Below are positions 56,787-64,000 of a stretch of 64,000 nt of DNA, one piece after another. The DNA lies in contig NZ_CM007717.1 of the NCBI RefSeq assembly GCF_002019855.1, positions 5,381,798-5,445,797 on the forward strand. The letters are read 5' to 3'. Position numbers and translations under genes: made by a program. The notes below the pieces were generated by a model. The model worked only from the letters and a program-made list of their open reading frames with translations, was not told the origin of the DNA and ran no database searches. Positions within the stretch are counted from its first letter, which is position 1; every line of letters starts with the position of its first letter. This DNA is from Streptomyces antibioticus. GTDB lineage: Bacteria > Actinomycetota > Actinomycetes > Streptomycetales > Streptomycetaceae.

Positions 56787-58607
56787 GTGGCGCGCGACAT
56801 CGCGGCTCCCTCCGTCCCGACCAACCACCAGGAACTGATCTCGTGGGTCGACGAGATCGCCGAACTGACCCAGCCGGACAGCGTGGTCTGGTGCGACGGA
56901 TCCGAGGCCGAGTACGAGCGGCTGTGCGGCGAGCTGGTCGAGAAGGGCACCTTCCGCCGGCTCGACCCGATCAAGCGCCCGAACTCCTACTACGCCGCCT
57001 CCGACCCCACCGACGTCGCCCGCGTCGAGGACCGGACCTTCATCTGTTCCGAGAAGGAGCAGGACGCGGGCCCCACCAACCACTGGAAGGACCCCGCCGA
57101 GATGCGGGAGATCTTCGCCAGTGACAAGGGCCTGTTCCGCGGCTCGATGCGCGGCCGCACGATGTACGTCGTGCCCTTCTGCATGGGCCCGCTCGGCTCC
57201 CCGCTGTCCGCGATCGGCGTGGAGATCACCGACTCGGCGTACGTCGCCGTGTCCATGCGCACCATGACCCGCATGGGACAGCCGGTCCTGGACGAACTCG
57301 GCACCGACGGCTTCTTCGTCAAGGCCGTGCACTCCCTCGGCGCCCCGCTGGCGGAGGGCCAGGCCGACGTCCCGTGGCCGTGCAACACGACCAAGTACAT
57401 CTCGCACTTCCCCGAGGACCGCGAGATCTGGTCCTACGGCTCCGGCTACGGCGGCAACGCCCTGCTCGGCAAGAAGTGCTACGCGCTGCGCATCGCCTCC
57501 GTCATGGCCCGTGACGAGGGCTGGCTCGCCGAGCACATGCTGATCCTCAAGCTCACCCCGCCGCAGGGCGAGTCGAAGTACGTCGCCGCCGCCTTCCCGT
57601 CCGCCTGCGGCAAGACCAACCTCGCCATGCTGGAGCCCACGATCTCCGGCTGGACGGTCGAGACCATCGGCGACGACATCGCCTGGATGCGCTTCGGCGA
57701 GGACGGCCGCCTCTACGCCATCAACCCCGAGGCCGGCTTCTTCGGCGTCGCGCCCGGCACCGGCGAGCACACCAACGCCAACGCCATGAAGACCCTGTGG
57801 GGCAACTCCGTCTTCACCAACGTCGCGCTCACCGACGACGGCGACATCTGGTGGGAGGGCATGACCGAGGAGACCCCCGCCCACCTCACGGACTGGAAGG
57901 GCAACGACTGGACGCCGTCCTCCGACGCCCCGGCCGCCCACCCCAACGCCCGCTTCACCGTCCCGGCCGCCCAGTGCCCGATCATCGCGCCCGAGTGGGA
58001 GGACCCCAAGGGCGTGCCGATCTCGGCGATCCTCTTCGGCGGGCGGCGCGCGAGCGCGGTCCCGCTGGTCACCGAGTCCTTCGACTGGAACCACGGCGTG
58101 TTCCTCGGCGCCAACGTGGCCTCCGAGAAGACCGCCGCCGCCGAGGGCAAGGTCGGCGAGCTGCGCCGCGACCCCTTCGCCATGCTGCCCTTCTGCGGCT
58201 ACAACATGGGCGACTACATGGCGCACTGGATCGACGTGGCCAAGGACAAGGACCAGGCCAAGCTGCCGAAGATCTACTACGTCAACTGGTTCCGCAAGAA
58301 CGACGAGGGCAAGTTCGTCTGGCCCGGCTTCGGCGAGAACAGCCGCGTCCTGAAGTGGATCGTGGAGCGTCTCGACGGCGCGGCCGAGGGCGTCGAGACC
58401 CCGATCGGCGTGCTGCCGACCCGGGACGCCCTGGACACCAAGGGCCTCGAACTGGCCGACGACGACCTCGACTTCCTCCTTACGGTCGACAAGGAGGTCT
58501 GGCGCGAGGAGGCCGCCCTGGTCCCCGAGCACCTCAACACCTTCGGCGACCACACCCCGAAGGAACTGTGGGACGAGTACCGCGCGCTGGTGCAGCGCCT
58601 GGGCTGA
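56787..58607 (+). CDS. pckA: Phosphoenolpyruvate carboxykinase (GTP)
   Basis: 606 residues, the usual length of the GTP family. The hyper-reactive Cys loop and P-loop are FPSACGKTNLAML with Cys274 and Lys276. Others are RGRTMYVVPFCMGPLGSP, YGSGYGGNALLGKKCYALRIAS, DDIAWMRFGEDGRLYAINPEAGFFGVAPGT (shown in parts) and FGGRRASAVPLV. It converts oxaloacetate plus GTP to PEP, CO2 and GDP at the start of gluconeogenesis. The GTG start has AGGAG 5 nt upstream. A very strong terminator follows at 58720-58771. Confidence 0.96.
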   Translation: MARDIAAPSVPTNHQELISWVDEIAELTQPDSVVWCDGSEAEYERLCGELVEKGTFRRLDPIKRPNSYYAASDPTDVARVEDRTFICSEKEQDAGPTNHWKDPAEMREIFASDKGLFRGSMRGRTMYVVPFCMGPLGSPLSAIGVEITDSAYVAVSMRTMTRMGQPVLDELGTDGFFVKAVHSLGAPLAEGQADVPWPCNTTKYISHFPEDREIWSYGSGYGGNALLGKKCYALRIASVMARDEGWLAEHMLILKLTPPQGESKYVAAAFPSACGKTNLAMLEPTISGWTVETIGDDIAWMRFGEDGRLYAINPEAGFFGVAPGTGEHTNANAMKTLWGNSVFTNVALTDDGDIWWEGMTEETPAHLTDWKGNDWTPSSDAPAAHPNARFTVPAAQCPIIAPEWEDPKGVPISAILFGGRRASAVPLVTESFDWNHGVFLGANVASEKTAAAEGKVGELRRDPFAMLPFCGYNMGDYMAHWIDVAKDKDQAKLPKIYYVNWFRKNDEGKFVWPGFGENSRVLKWIVERLDGAAEGVETPIGVLPTRDALDTKGLELADDDLDFLLTVDKEVWREEAALVPEHLNTFGDHTPKELWDEYRALVQRLG

Positions 58608-58719
58608 GTTCCGCAGCGAAGACTCCGCGGCCGGCACGGGATGGGTGCCCTGACCAGTGATCGTCACGGCCGGCCGCGGTGCACACCGGCGAGTCGCGTA
58701 CAACGGCGTGCGCGGCCAT

Positions 58720-58771
58720 GGGCCTGTCGTCGTCCCCCCGTCCGCCCCGACGGGGGGACGACGACGGGCCC
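58720..58771. terminator. 23-bp hairpin between pckA and the GtrA gene
   Basis: GGGCC-TGTCGTCGTCCCCCCGTC pairs with 58749-58771 around the 6-nt loop CGCCCC, with one wobble. Its right arm overlaps the first unit of the tandem repeat at 58760. Confidence 0.85.
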
Positions 58772-58850
58772 TCGCCTATGAGACGACAGGCCCTCGCCCA
58801 TGAGACGACGGGCCCTCGCCTATGAAGGGCTCCGCTATGAAGGGCTCCGC
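58760..58850. repeat. Compound tandem repeat (3 x 22 bp, 2 x 15 bp) over the GtrA stop codon
   Basis: Units 58760-58781, 58782-58803 and 58804-58825 share GACGACGGGCCCTCGCC and TATGA or CATGA. They run into two 15-bp units, TATGAAGGGCTCCGC, at 58821-58835 and 58836-58850. The second 15-bp unit encodes the GtrA end; the stop is at 58835-58837. Confidence 0.88.
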
Positions 58851-59269
58851 GCGGCGAACACCCAGTGCCGCAGCAGCAGGAAACGCACCGCCGTCGCGGC
58901 CCCGTTGGCCAGGATCAGGGCGCCCAGCTCCACCGTCCGCGCGTCCGACAGGGTCCGGTGCGCCAGGGCGAGCGCGCCGCCGCTGAGCGCGAGCCCGGCG
59001 GCGAAGGCCACCAGTCCCCGCAGATGCTGCCGGGCGGCGCCCCGCGTCCCCTGCACCCCGAACGTGAACCTGCGATTGGCGGCGGTGTTCGCCACGGCGG
59101 TCACCAGCAGCGCGATCAGATTGGAGAGCTGGGCGTCGAGCGCCGGCCGCAGCACGGCGTACAGGCCCAGATAGGCGACGGTGGACAGCGCGCCGACGAC
59201 CGCGAAGACGGGGAGCTGACGGGCGACCCCTTCGCGACGGGGCGCGGGTGTCTCGACGGGCCGGGCCAT
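58835..59269 (-). CDS. GtrA-family membrane protein
   Basis: 144 residues with four helices: LPVFAVVGALSTVAYLGLYAVL, LSNLIALLVTAVANTAANRRF, the GLVAFAAGLALSGGALALAH region and VELGALILANGAATAVRFLLLRHWVF. The family signature ANTAANRRFTFG and RFLLLRHWVF is intact. GtrA proteins help move lipid-linked sugars across the membrane in wall glycan decoration. It is alone here. ATG 59269 has TACGGT 6 nt upstream, so a leaderless start is likely. Confidence 0.88.
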   Translation of the reverse strand: MARPVETPAPRREGVARQLPVFAVVGALSTVAYLGLYAVLRPALDAQLSNLIALLVTAVANTAANRRFTFGVQGTRGAARQHLRGLVAFAAGLALSGGALALAHRTLSDARTVELGALILANGAATAVRFLLLRHWVFAARSPS

Positions 59270-59275
59270 CCCCGT

Positions 59276-59281
59276 ACCGTA
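59276..59281 (-). promoter_or_regulatory. Leaderless -10 box of the GtrA gene
   Basis: On the minus strand TACGGT lies 6 nt before the ATG. The site is in a GTACC-GTACC-GTA run, so it is partly repeated. Confidence 0.5.
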
Positions 59282-59482
59282 CCGTAAGTGAGCAAATCTC
59301 ACCGTGTGTAGGCAAGTTGGGCGGCCTGGGTGACGGTGCGCCCGTCCCTTCCCGGGGAGGCATGGCGCCCGGTCCGCGCGTCGCTGCGGGTGCACGCGGA
59401 CCGGGGCCGTTCGGGGGGCCCGGGGGGTCCGGGACCCTGGGAGGTTCAGGTACCCAGGGGACCGGAGACCCTCGGGGAGGGG

Positions 59483-59914
59483 TCAGCCGGCGGTGGCCGT
59501 CAGCTCGGACCCGGCCTCGGCCAGCGCGGCGGCGTGCGCGTCCATGCGCTGGGCCGCCAGGATCGCCGCCGCCGTGTCCGCGCGGGACGCGGCGACGAGC
59601 AGGGCGCGTCCCGCGAGGGAGTGCGCCCGTTCGTGCAGGGCCACCACGGGTGCCCCGGGGCTGTCGGAAGCCACGGCGCGGACCGGCGTCCGTCCTCCCC
59701 GCAACCGGCTGACCTGCTGCGCGAGCCGTGCGGCCGCGTTGTCCAGATCGGCGGACGGGGCCGGTGCACGCAGCTCGTCGGTGACGGCGAGCAGCGCCGC
59801 GAGGTGACCGGCGAGCTGGATGTCCAGCTCCTCCTCGCGGGTGCGGTGGGGGAAGTCGGCGGAGCTGCCGGCCATCGTGCTGTGGACCGACTTGGTGCGG
59901 ATCGGCTCGTACAT
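59483..59914 (-). CDS. Small alanine-rich helical protein, unknown function
   Basis: 143 residues, mostly helical: EEELDIQLAGHLAALLAVTDEL, DNAAARLAQQVSRLRGG and AGRALLVAASRADTAAAILAAQ. No signal or membrane helix is seen, and no family is recognised. The start ATG has AGGAGGCC 7 nt upstream, one of the best ribosome sites here, so it is surely translated. Promoter-like TTGACA lies about 65 bp upstream on the plus strand, which does not serve it. It is tandem with the aminotransferase gene, 123 bp apart. Confidence 0.72.
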   Translation of the reverse strand: MYEPIRTKSVHSTMAGSSADFPHRTREEELDIQLAGHLAALLAVTDELRAPAPSADLDNAAARLAQQVSRLRGGRTPVRAVASDSPGAPVVALHERAHSLAGRALLVAASRADTAAAILAAQRMDAHAAALAEAGSELTATAG

Positions 59915-60037
59915 GAGGATGGCCTCCTGTGCTCTGACAGGAAGCCATCCTAGCTTGGATTTCGTCTAAAGTTGAGTCGTTGACAGAAGTGGACCACTGC
60001 TTCACGCAGGGTGACGGCGAGGGTGTCGGGTCGGGCC

Positions 60038-61249
60038 TCAGGGCTGGCCGTAGCCGTCCAGGAAGCGGGCGATGCGGCCCATCGCGTCCCGCAGGTCCGT
60101 CGTCGTCGGCAGGGTCACCACCCGGAAGTGGTCCGGCTCGGGCCAGTTGAAGCCGGTGCCCTGGACGACCATGATCTTCTCCTGCCGCAGCAGGTCCAGG
60201 ACCATCTGCCGGTCGTCCTTGACCTTGAACACCGTCGGGTCCAGGCGCGGGAAGAGATACAGCGCCCCCTTCGGCCGCACGCACGTCACCCCGGGGATCT
60301 GCGTGAGCAGCTCGTAGGCCGTGTCCATCTGCTCCTTGAGCCGTCCGCCGGGCAGCACCAGGTCGTTCACGGACTGCCGCCCGGTGAGGGCGGCCACCAC
60401 GCCGTGCTGGCCCGGCATGTTGGCGCACAGCCGCATGTTCGCCAGGATCGTCAGACCCTCGATGTAGGAGTCGGCGTGCGCGCGCGGACCGGAGATCGAC
60501 ATCCAGCCGACCCGGTAACCGGCCACCCGGTACGCCTTCGACATGCCGTTGAAGGTGAGGGTGAGCAGGTCGGGGGCGATCTTCGCGGTCGGGGTGTGGG
60601 TGGCGCCGTCGTAGAGGATCTTGTCGTAGATCTCGTCGGAGCAGACCAGCAGGTTGTGGCGGCGGGCGATGTCCGTCAGGCCCCGGATCATGGCCTCGTC
60701 GTAGACGGCGCCGGTCGGGTTGTTGGGGTTGATGATGACGAGCGCCTTGGTGCGGTCGGTGACCTTGCGCTCGATGTCGGCGAGGTCCGGCATCCAGTCG
60801 GACTGCTCGTCGCAGCGGTAGTGCACGGCCGTGCCGCCGGACAGTGACACGGCGGCCGTCCACAGCGGGTAGTCGGGGGCCGGGACCAGCACCTCGTCGC
60901 CGTCGTCCAGCAGGCCCTGCATGGCCATCACGATCAGCTCGGAGACGCCGTTGCCGATGAAGACGTGCTCGACGTCCGTCTCGATACCGAGGGTCTGGTT
61001 GTGCATGACGACCGCCCGGCGCGCGGCCAGCAGGCCCTTGGCGTCGCCGTAGCCGTGCGCCGAGGAGACGTTGCGGAGGATGTCCTCCAGGATCTCCGGC
61101 GGGCACTCGAACCCGAACGCCGCCGGGTTGCCGGTGTTGAGCTTGAGGATGCGGTGGCCCGCCGCCTCCAGACGCATCGCCTCCTCGAGAACCGGACCCC
61201 GGATCTCGTAACAGACGTTGGCGAGCTTCGTCGACTGGATCACCTGCAT
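60038..61249 (-). CDS. PLP-dependent aminotransferase (alanine/aspartate type)
   Basis: 403 residues, fold type I. Motifs are ILKLNTGNPAAFGFECP, SSAHGYGDAKGLLAARRAV, IINPNNPTGAVY, CSDEIYDKILYDG and the PLP-lysine SKAYRVAGYRVGW, then NWPEPDHFRVVTLP. The sequence resembles AlaA-type enzymes that make alanine from pyruvate and glutamate, or similar. ATG 61249 is chosen because TAAGCT lies 7 nt upstream, a leaderless start; the upstream frame has no family likeness. Confidence 0.9.
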   Translation of the reverse strand: MQVIQSTKLANVCYEIRGPVLEEAMRLEAAGHRILKLNTGNPAAFGFECPPEILEDILRNVSSAHGYGDAKGLLAARRAVVMHNQTLGIETDVEHVFIGNGVSELIVMAMQGLLDDGDEVLVPAPDYPLWTAAVSLSGGTAVHYRCDEQSDWMPDLADIERKVTDRTKALVIINPNNPTGAVYDEAMIRGLTDIARRHNLLVCSDEIYDKILYDGATHTPTAKIAPDLLTLTFNGMSKAYRVAGYRVGWMSISGPRAHADSYIEGLTILANMRLCANMPGQHGVVAALTGRQSVNDLVLPGGRLKEQMDTAYELLTQIPGVTCVRPKGALYLFPRLDPTVFKVKDDRQMVLDLLRQEKIMVVQGTGFNWPEPDHFRVVTLPTTTDLRDAMGRIARFLDGYGQP

Positions 61250-61256
61250 GTCTGGG

Positions 61257-61262
61257 AGCTTA
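61257..61262 (-). promoter_or_regulatory. Leaderless -10 box of the aminotransferase gene
   Basis: TAAGCT on the minus strand, 7 nt before the ATG; no ribosome site is seen. Confidence 0.5.
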
Positions 61263-61453
61263 CGGTGCGGTAACGCCCGCCGGGGCGTGTTTTCCACCAC
61301 GTGAGACGCGCACTTTAGGGGGATTTTTCCCGGGGCGCTCCCGGCCGGAAATGACTCCTTGCCCACGCCCCCCTCTGTAATCAGAATGCACATGACAATT
61401 CAGCGGGCGGCCGGCGGATCCCGGTCGCCCCGTCGTGCAGAGGGGACCCCCAC

Positions 61454-62311
61454 ATGAGAAAGCCTCTCGTCGCCGCGCTCATCGCCCTGGCCATAGCCGG
61501 GGCGGGCGCGGCACCCGCGAGCGCCAGTGCCGCCGAGACCAAGGCCGCCGACACCAAGGCCGCAGCCCCCACGCTCCAGGCCGTCACCCTCGCCGGGACC
61601 GTCGCGCTCAGCAACTGTTCCGGCTCGGTCGTCCGCTTCCCGAACTCCCTGGACACCGACCCCGCGCTGGTGCTCAGCAACGGCCACTGTCTGACCTCCG
61701 GCTTCCCGGAGCCCGGCGAGGTCATCACCAACCAGTCCTCCACCCGCACCTTCGGACTGCTCAACTCCTCCGGCACCCGGGTCGCGACCCTGCGCGCCTC
61801 CAAGCTCGCCTACGCGACGATGACCGACACGGACGTCTCGATCTACCAGCTCACCAGCAGCTACGCGACGATCCGCAACAGCTACGGCATCTCCGCGCTG
61901 ACCGTGCAGGACACGCACCCGGCCGCCGGCACCGCCATCACCGTGGCGTCCGGCTACTGGAAGCGGCTCTACAACTGCAATATCGACGGCTTCGTGTACC
62001 GCATCAAGGAGGGCGACTGGACCTGGAAGGACTCGGTCCGCTACACCTCCGCCTGCCAGACCATCGGCGGCACCTCCGGCTCCCCGGTGGTCGACCAGGC
62101 CACCGGCAAGGTCGTCGCCGTCAACAACACCGGCAACGAGGACGGCCAGTCCTGCACGGTGAACAACCCCTGCGAGGTCGACACCGCCGGCAACGTCACC
62201 GTCCGCAAGGGCATCAACTACGCCCAGCAGACCTATCTGATCCCGGCCTGCTTCACCACCGGCAACCAGCTCAACCTGAACGCGGCCGGCTGCGCCCTGC
62301 CCAAGCCGTAG
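61454..62311 (+). CDS. Secreted trypsin-like serine protease
   Basis: 285 residues. The signal peptide is MRKPLVAALIALAIAGAGAA with ASA cleavage near residue 25. The catalytic triad is His78 (LSNGHC), Asp127 (TDTDVSIY) and Ser208 (GGTSGSPV). Cysteine pairs are visible (SNCSGS with HC; YNCN with SAC). The T-S-G-S-P loop is a known variant of GDSGGP. It is probably a chymotrypsin-fold protease without a classical pro-region, as the gap from signal to domain is only about 20 residues. AGAGGGGACC serves as ribosome site. Confidence 0.86.
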   Translation: MRKPLVAALIALAIAGAGAAPASASAAETKAADTKAAAPTLQAVTLAGTVALSNCSGSVVRFPNSLDTDPALVLSNGHCLTSGFPEPGEVITNQSSTRTFGLLNSSGTRVATLRASKLAYATMTDTDVSIYQLTSSYATIRNSYGISALTVQDTHPAAGTAITVASGYWKRLYNCNIDGFVYRIKEGDWTWKDSVRYTSACQTIGGTSGSPVVDQATGKVVAVNNTGNEDGQSCTVNNPCEVDTAGNVTVRKGINYAQQTYLIPACFTTGNQLNLNAAGCALPKP

Positions 62312-62333
62312 GCGCCGCGCGCGGGGCGTTCCG

Positions 62334-63944
62334 TCACATGGGACTGCGACGGACCGCCCGCCCCGCCAGGACGTCCGTGCGCCGGCCGTCCTCGATGACG
62401 AAACGGCCGTCGATCAGGACGTGCGGGATGCCGGTCGGCAGGGCGCGGGGGTGGTCGTAGGTCGCGCCCGCCGCCACCGTCGCCGGGTCGAACAGGACCA
62501 GGTCGGCGCGGTAACCCTCGCGGACCAGGCCCCGGTCCGGCAGGCGCAGACGGGCCGCCGGGCGGCCGGTCAGATGGGCGACGCACTCCTCCAGCGACAG
62601 GACGCCCGCCTCCCGTACGTACTCCCCGAGGTAGCGCGGGAAGGTGCCGTACGCGCGCGGGTGCGGTTTCGCGCCCTGGAGGATGCCGTCCGAACCGCCC
62701 GTGTGGACCCGGTGCCGCATGATCGTGCGGACGTTGTCCTCATGGCCGACGTGCTGGAGGATCGCCGGGCCGAGCCGGTCCGCGAGGAGCAGTGCGCGGG
62801 CCGTCTGCCAGGGGCTCTCGCCGCGCAGCGCCGCCGACCGGGCGACCGTACGGCCCACGAAGTCGCCCAGGGCCGGGTCCGTCACGCCCGAGATCTCGAT
62901 GGTCTCCCAGTCGACCGGTACACCGTGGCAGCCGTCGGAGCCGGTCACCTCCAGATCGTGGCGGACGCGCTCGGCGGTCTCGTCGTCCGCGAGGCGGCGC
63001 AGGATCTCCGCCGGGCCGCCCTCGCCCGCCCAGCTCGGCAGCAGCGCCGCGAGGGTGGTGCAGCCCGCGGTGTACGGATAGGTGTCCAGGGTGATGTCGG
63101 CGCCCGCGTCCAGCGCCTCGTCCAGCAGCGCCACCAGCTCCGGCGCCCGGCCCTCGTTCACCCCGAAGTTCATGGTGGCGTGGGCCAGATGGAGCGCACA
63201 GCCCGCCTCACGGGTCAGCGCCACCATCTCCGCGTACGCCTCCAGGGCACCCGCGCCGTAGGAGCGGTGGTGGGGGCAGTAGTAGCCGCCGTACCGCGCC
63301 ACCACCCGGCACAGTTCGGTGAGTTCGGTGTCCGGCGCGTACATCCCCGGGGTGTAGGTCAGCCCGGACGACAGCCCGACCGCGCCCTGTTCCATGCCCT
63401 CGGCCACCAACTGCCGCATCCGGTCCAGCTCCCGGTCCGTGGCCGGGCGGTCCGTCCAGCCGACGACCAGCGCCCGCAGGGTGCCCTGCGGGATCAGATA
63501 GGCCGCGTTGACCGCGATGCCCCGGTCCAGCCGGTCCAGGTACTCGCCCACCGACCGCCAGTCGAAGTCGATGTCGTCGCCGTGGCCGTTCCACCCCGTG
63601 ACGGCCCGCCGGACCCCTTCGAGCGTGGCGTCGTCCACCGGCGCGTACGACAGCCCGTCCTGGCCCAGGACCTCCAGGGTCACGCCCTGCGCGGCCTTCG
63701 CGCTGTGGTCCGGGTCGCGCAGCAGCGCCAGATCGCTGTGGGCGTGCATGTCGATGAAGCCGGGGGCCAGGACCAGCCCCTCCGCGTCCAGCTCGCGCAC
63801 CGCCTTGGGACGCTGGCAGCCCGCGGCCGCCGCCTCCTTGACGATCGACACGATCCGGCCGCCGTCGATGACGACGTCGGCACGGTAGGAGTCCGCGCCG
63901 CTGCCGTCGACGACGTCCGCGTCCCGGACGACGAGATCTTCCAT
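62334..63944 (-). CDS. D-aminoacylase / N-acyl-D-amino-acid deacylase family amidohydrolase
   Basis: 536 residues of the amidohydrolase superfamily. The metal motif is GFIDMHAHSD (His67, His69). Other motifs are VGLSSGLTYTPGMYAP, YYCPHHRSYG, HATMNFGVN, the late GGSDGILQGAKPHPRAYGTF with the metal Asp, and LRLPDRGLVREGYRADLVLFDP at the C-terminus. It releases D-amino acids from N-acyl forms, a likely scavenging role. The ATG has GGGAGGCC upstream. It converges with the protease gene. Confidence 0.9.
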   Translation of the reverse strand: MEDLVVRDADVVDGSGADSYRADVVIDGGRIVSIVKEAAAAGCQRPKAVRELDAEGLVLAPGFIDMHAHSDLALLRDPDHSAKAAQGVTLEVLGQDGLSYAPVDDATLEGVRRAVTGWNGHGDDIDFDWRSVGEYLDRLDRGIAVNAAYLIPQGTLRALVVGWTDRPATDRELDRMRQLVAEGMEQGAVGLSSGLTYTPGMYAPDTELTELCRVVARYGGYYCPHHRSYGAGALEAYAEMVALTREAGCALHLAHATMNFGVNEGRAPELVALLDEALDAGADITLDTYPYTAGCTTLAALLPSWAGEGGPAEILRRLADDETAERVRHDLEVTGSDGCHGVPVDWETIEISGVTDPALGDFVGRTVARSAALRGESPWQTARALLLADRLGPAILQHVGHEDNVRTIMRHRVHTGGSDGILQGAKPHPRAYGTFPRYLGEYVREAGVLSLEECVAHLTGRPAARLRLPDRGLVREGYRADLVLFDPATVAAGATYDHPRALPTGIPHVLIDGRFVIEDGRRTDVLAGRAVRRSPM

Positions 63945-64000
63945 ACCGGCCTCCCGCTCGGAGATACGTGCGGATCAGAGGAACGTGCGGATCATAAGGA
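63945..64000 (-). promoter_or_regulatory. Upstream region of the amidohydrolase with a short direct repeat
   Basis: ACGTGCGGATCA occurs twice, near 63967 and 63985. The 56 bp to the window edge hold the ribosome site; any promoter or upstream gene is outside. Confidence 0.4.

Noticed and set aside
58760..58850. Array-like repeats resembling a CRISPR
   Set aside because: The units are directly adjacent with no spacers, differ in length (22 and 15 bp), and there are no cas genes.
59270..59482. A gene between the GtrA gene and the small helical protein gene
   Set aside because: Only short GC-rich shadow frames; GGGGGGCCCGGGG-like runs suggest plain intergenic DNA.

Overview
The window is a continuous piece of actinobacterial chromosome, almost certainly Streptomyces. 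The evidence is very high GC with G/C-ending third codon positions, frequent GTG and TTG starts, a mycothiol-dependent amidase (mca), a three-subunit acyl-CoA carboxylase with an epsilon subunit, GTP-dependent PEP carboxykinase, and many leaderless promoters. From memory, the gene order lpdA-deoR-accA2-maf-pccE-pccB-birA-cya-hutH ... metB-ilvA-greA-mca ... pckA matches the S. coelicolor SCO4919-SCO4986 core region. I see no rRNA, tRNA, insertion sequence, prophage or CRISPR array.

Layout. 1-5.9 kb: a cut gamma-glutamylcyclotransferase, the LpdA-type flavoprotein, a DeoR regulator, about 1 kb of repeat-filled non-coding DNA, and the biotinylated carboxylase subunit AccA2. 6-17 kb: the rest of the acyl-CoA carboxylase module (pccB, pccE), a small membrane protein and maf on the minus strand; then birA, an adenylate cyclase, a proline-rich exported protein, an enoyl-CoA hydratase, a GAF-GGDEF diguanylate cyclase and hutH. 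17-26 kb: envelope proteins (lipoprotein, sortase substrate, L,D-transpeptidase), a MacB-like ABC exporter, an XRE/alcohol dehydrogenase divergent pair and small unknown proteins. 26-35.8 kb: a nitrilase-like amidase, a three-part Mrr nuclease/TerD fusion, msrA with a sigma-R promoter, metB, a degenerate sigma-like gene coupled to a membrane protein, MarR and ilvA. 36-45.8 kb: a DrrAB-like ABC exporter, greA, mca, a large STAND NTPase/TPR protein and a DUF255 protein. 46-52.6 kb: four translationally coupled genes for a surface glycan (GT2, GT39, GT2-GtrA, copper radical oxidase). 52.6-64 kb: Mut7-C protein, MFS exporter with its TetR regulator, HlyIII, pckA, GtrA, aminotransferase, secreted protease and D-aminoacylase.

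How they work together. AccA2, PccB, PccE and BirA form a complete acyl-CoA carboxylase with its biotin ligase. cAMP- and c-di-GMP-making enzymes lie about 2 kb apart. msrA, and perhaps mca, look like thiol-stress (sigma-R) genes, and the L,D-transpeptidase looks like a cell-envelope-stress (sigma-E) gene. In the glycan operon I infer that the GT2-GtrA protein makes a polyprenyl-linked sugar, the GT39 protein transfers it, the first GT2 extends a chain, and the secreted oxidase modifies the product.

Most unusual features: (1) short tandem duplications placed on or right next to gene stop codons at about ten separate loci; (2) the coiled-coil/Mrr/TerD fusion; (3) the glycan/copper-oxidase operon, with a leader RNA that can hide its ribosome binding site in two alternative pairings; (4) a STAND NTPase with arginine in place of the P-loop lysine and a repeat-coded Glu-Gly insertion.
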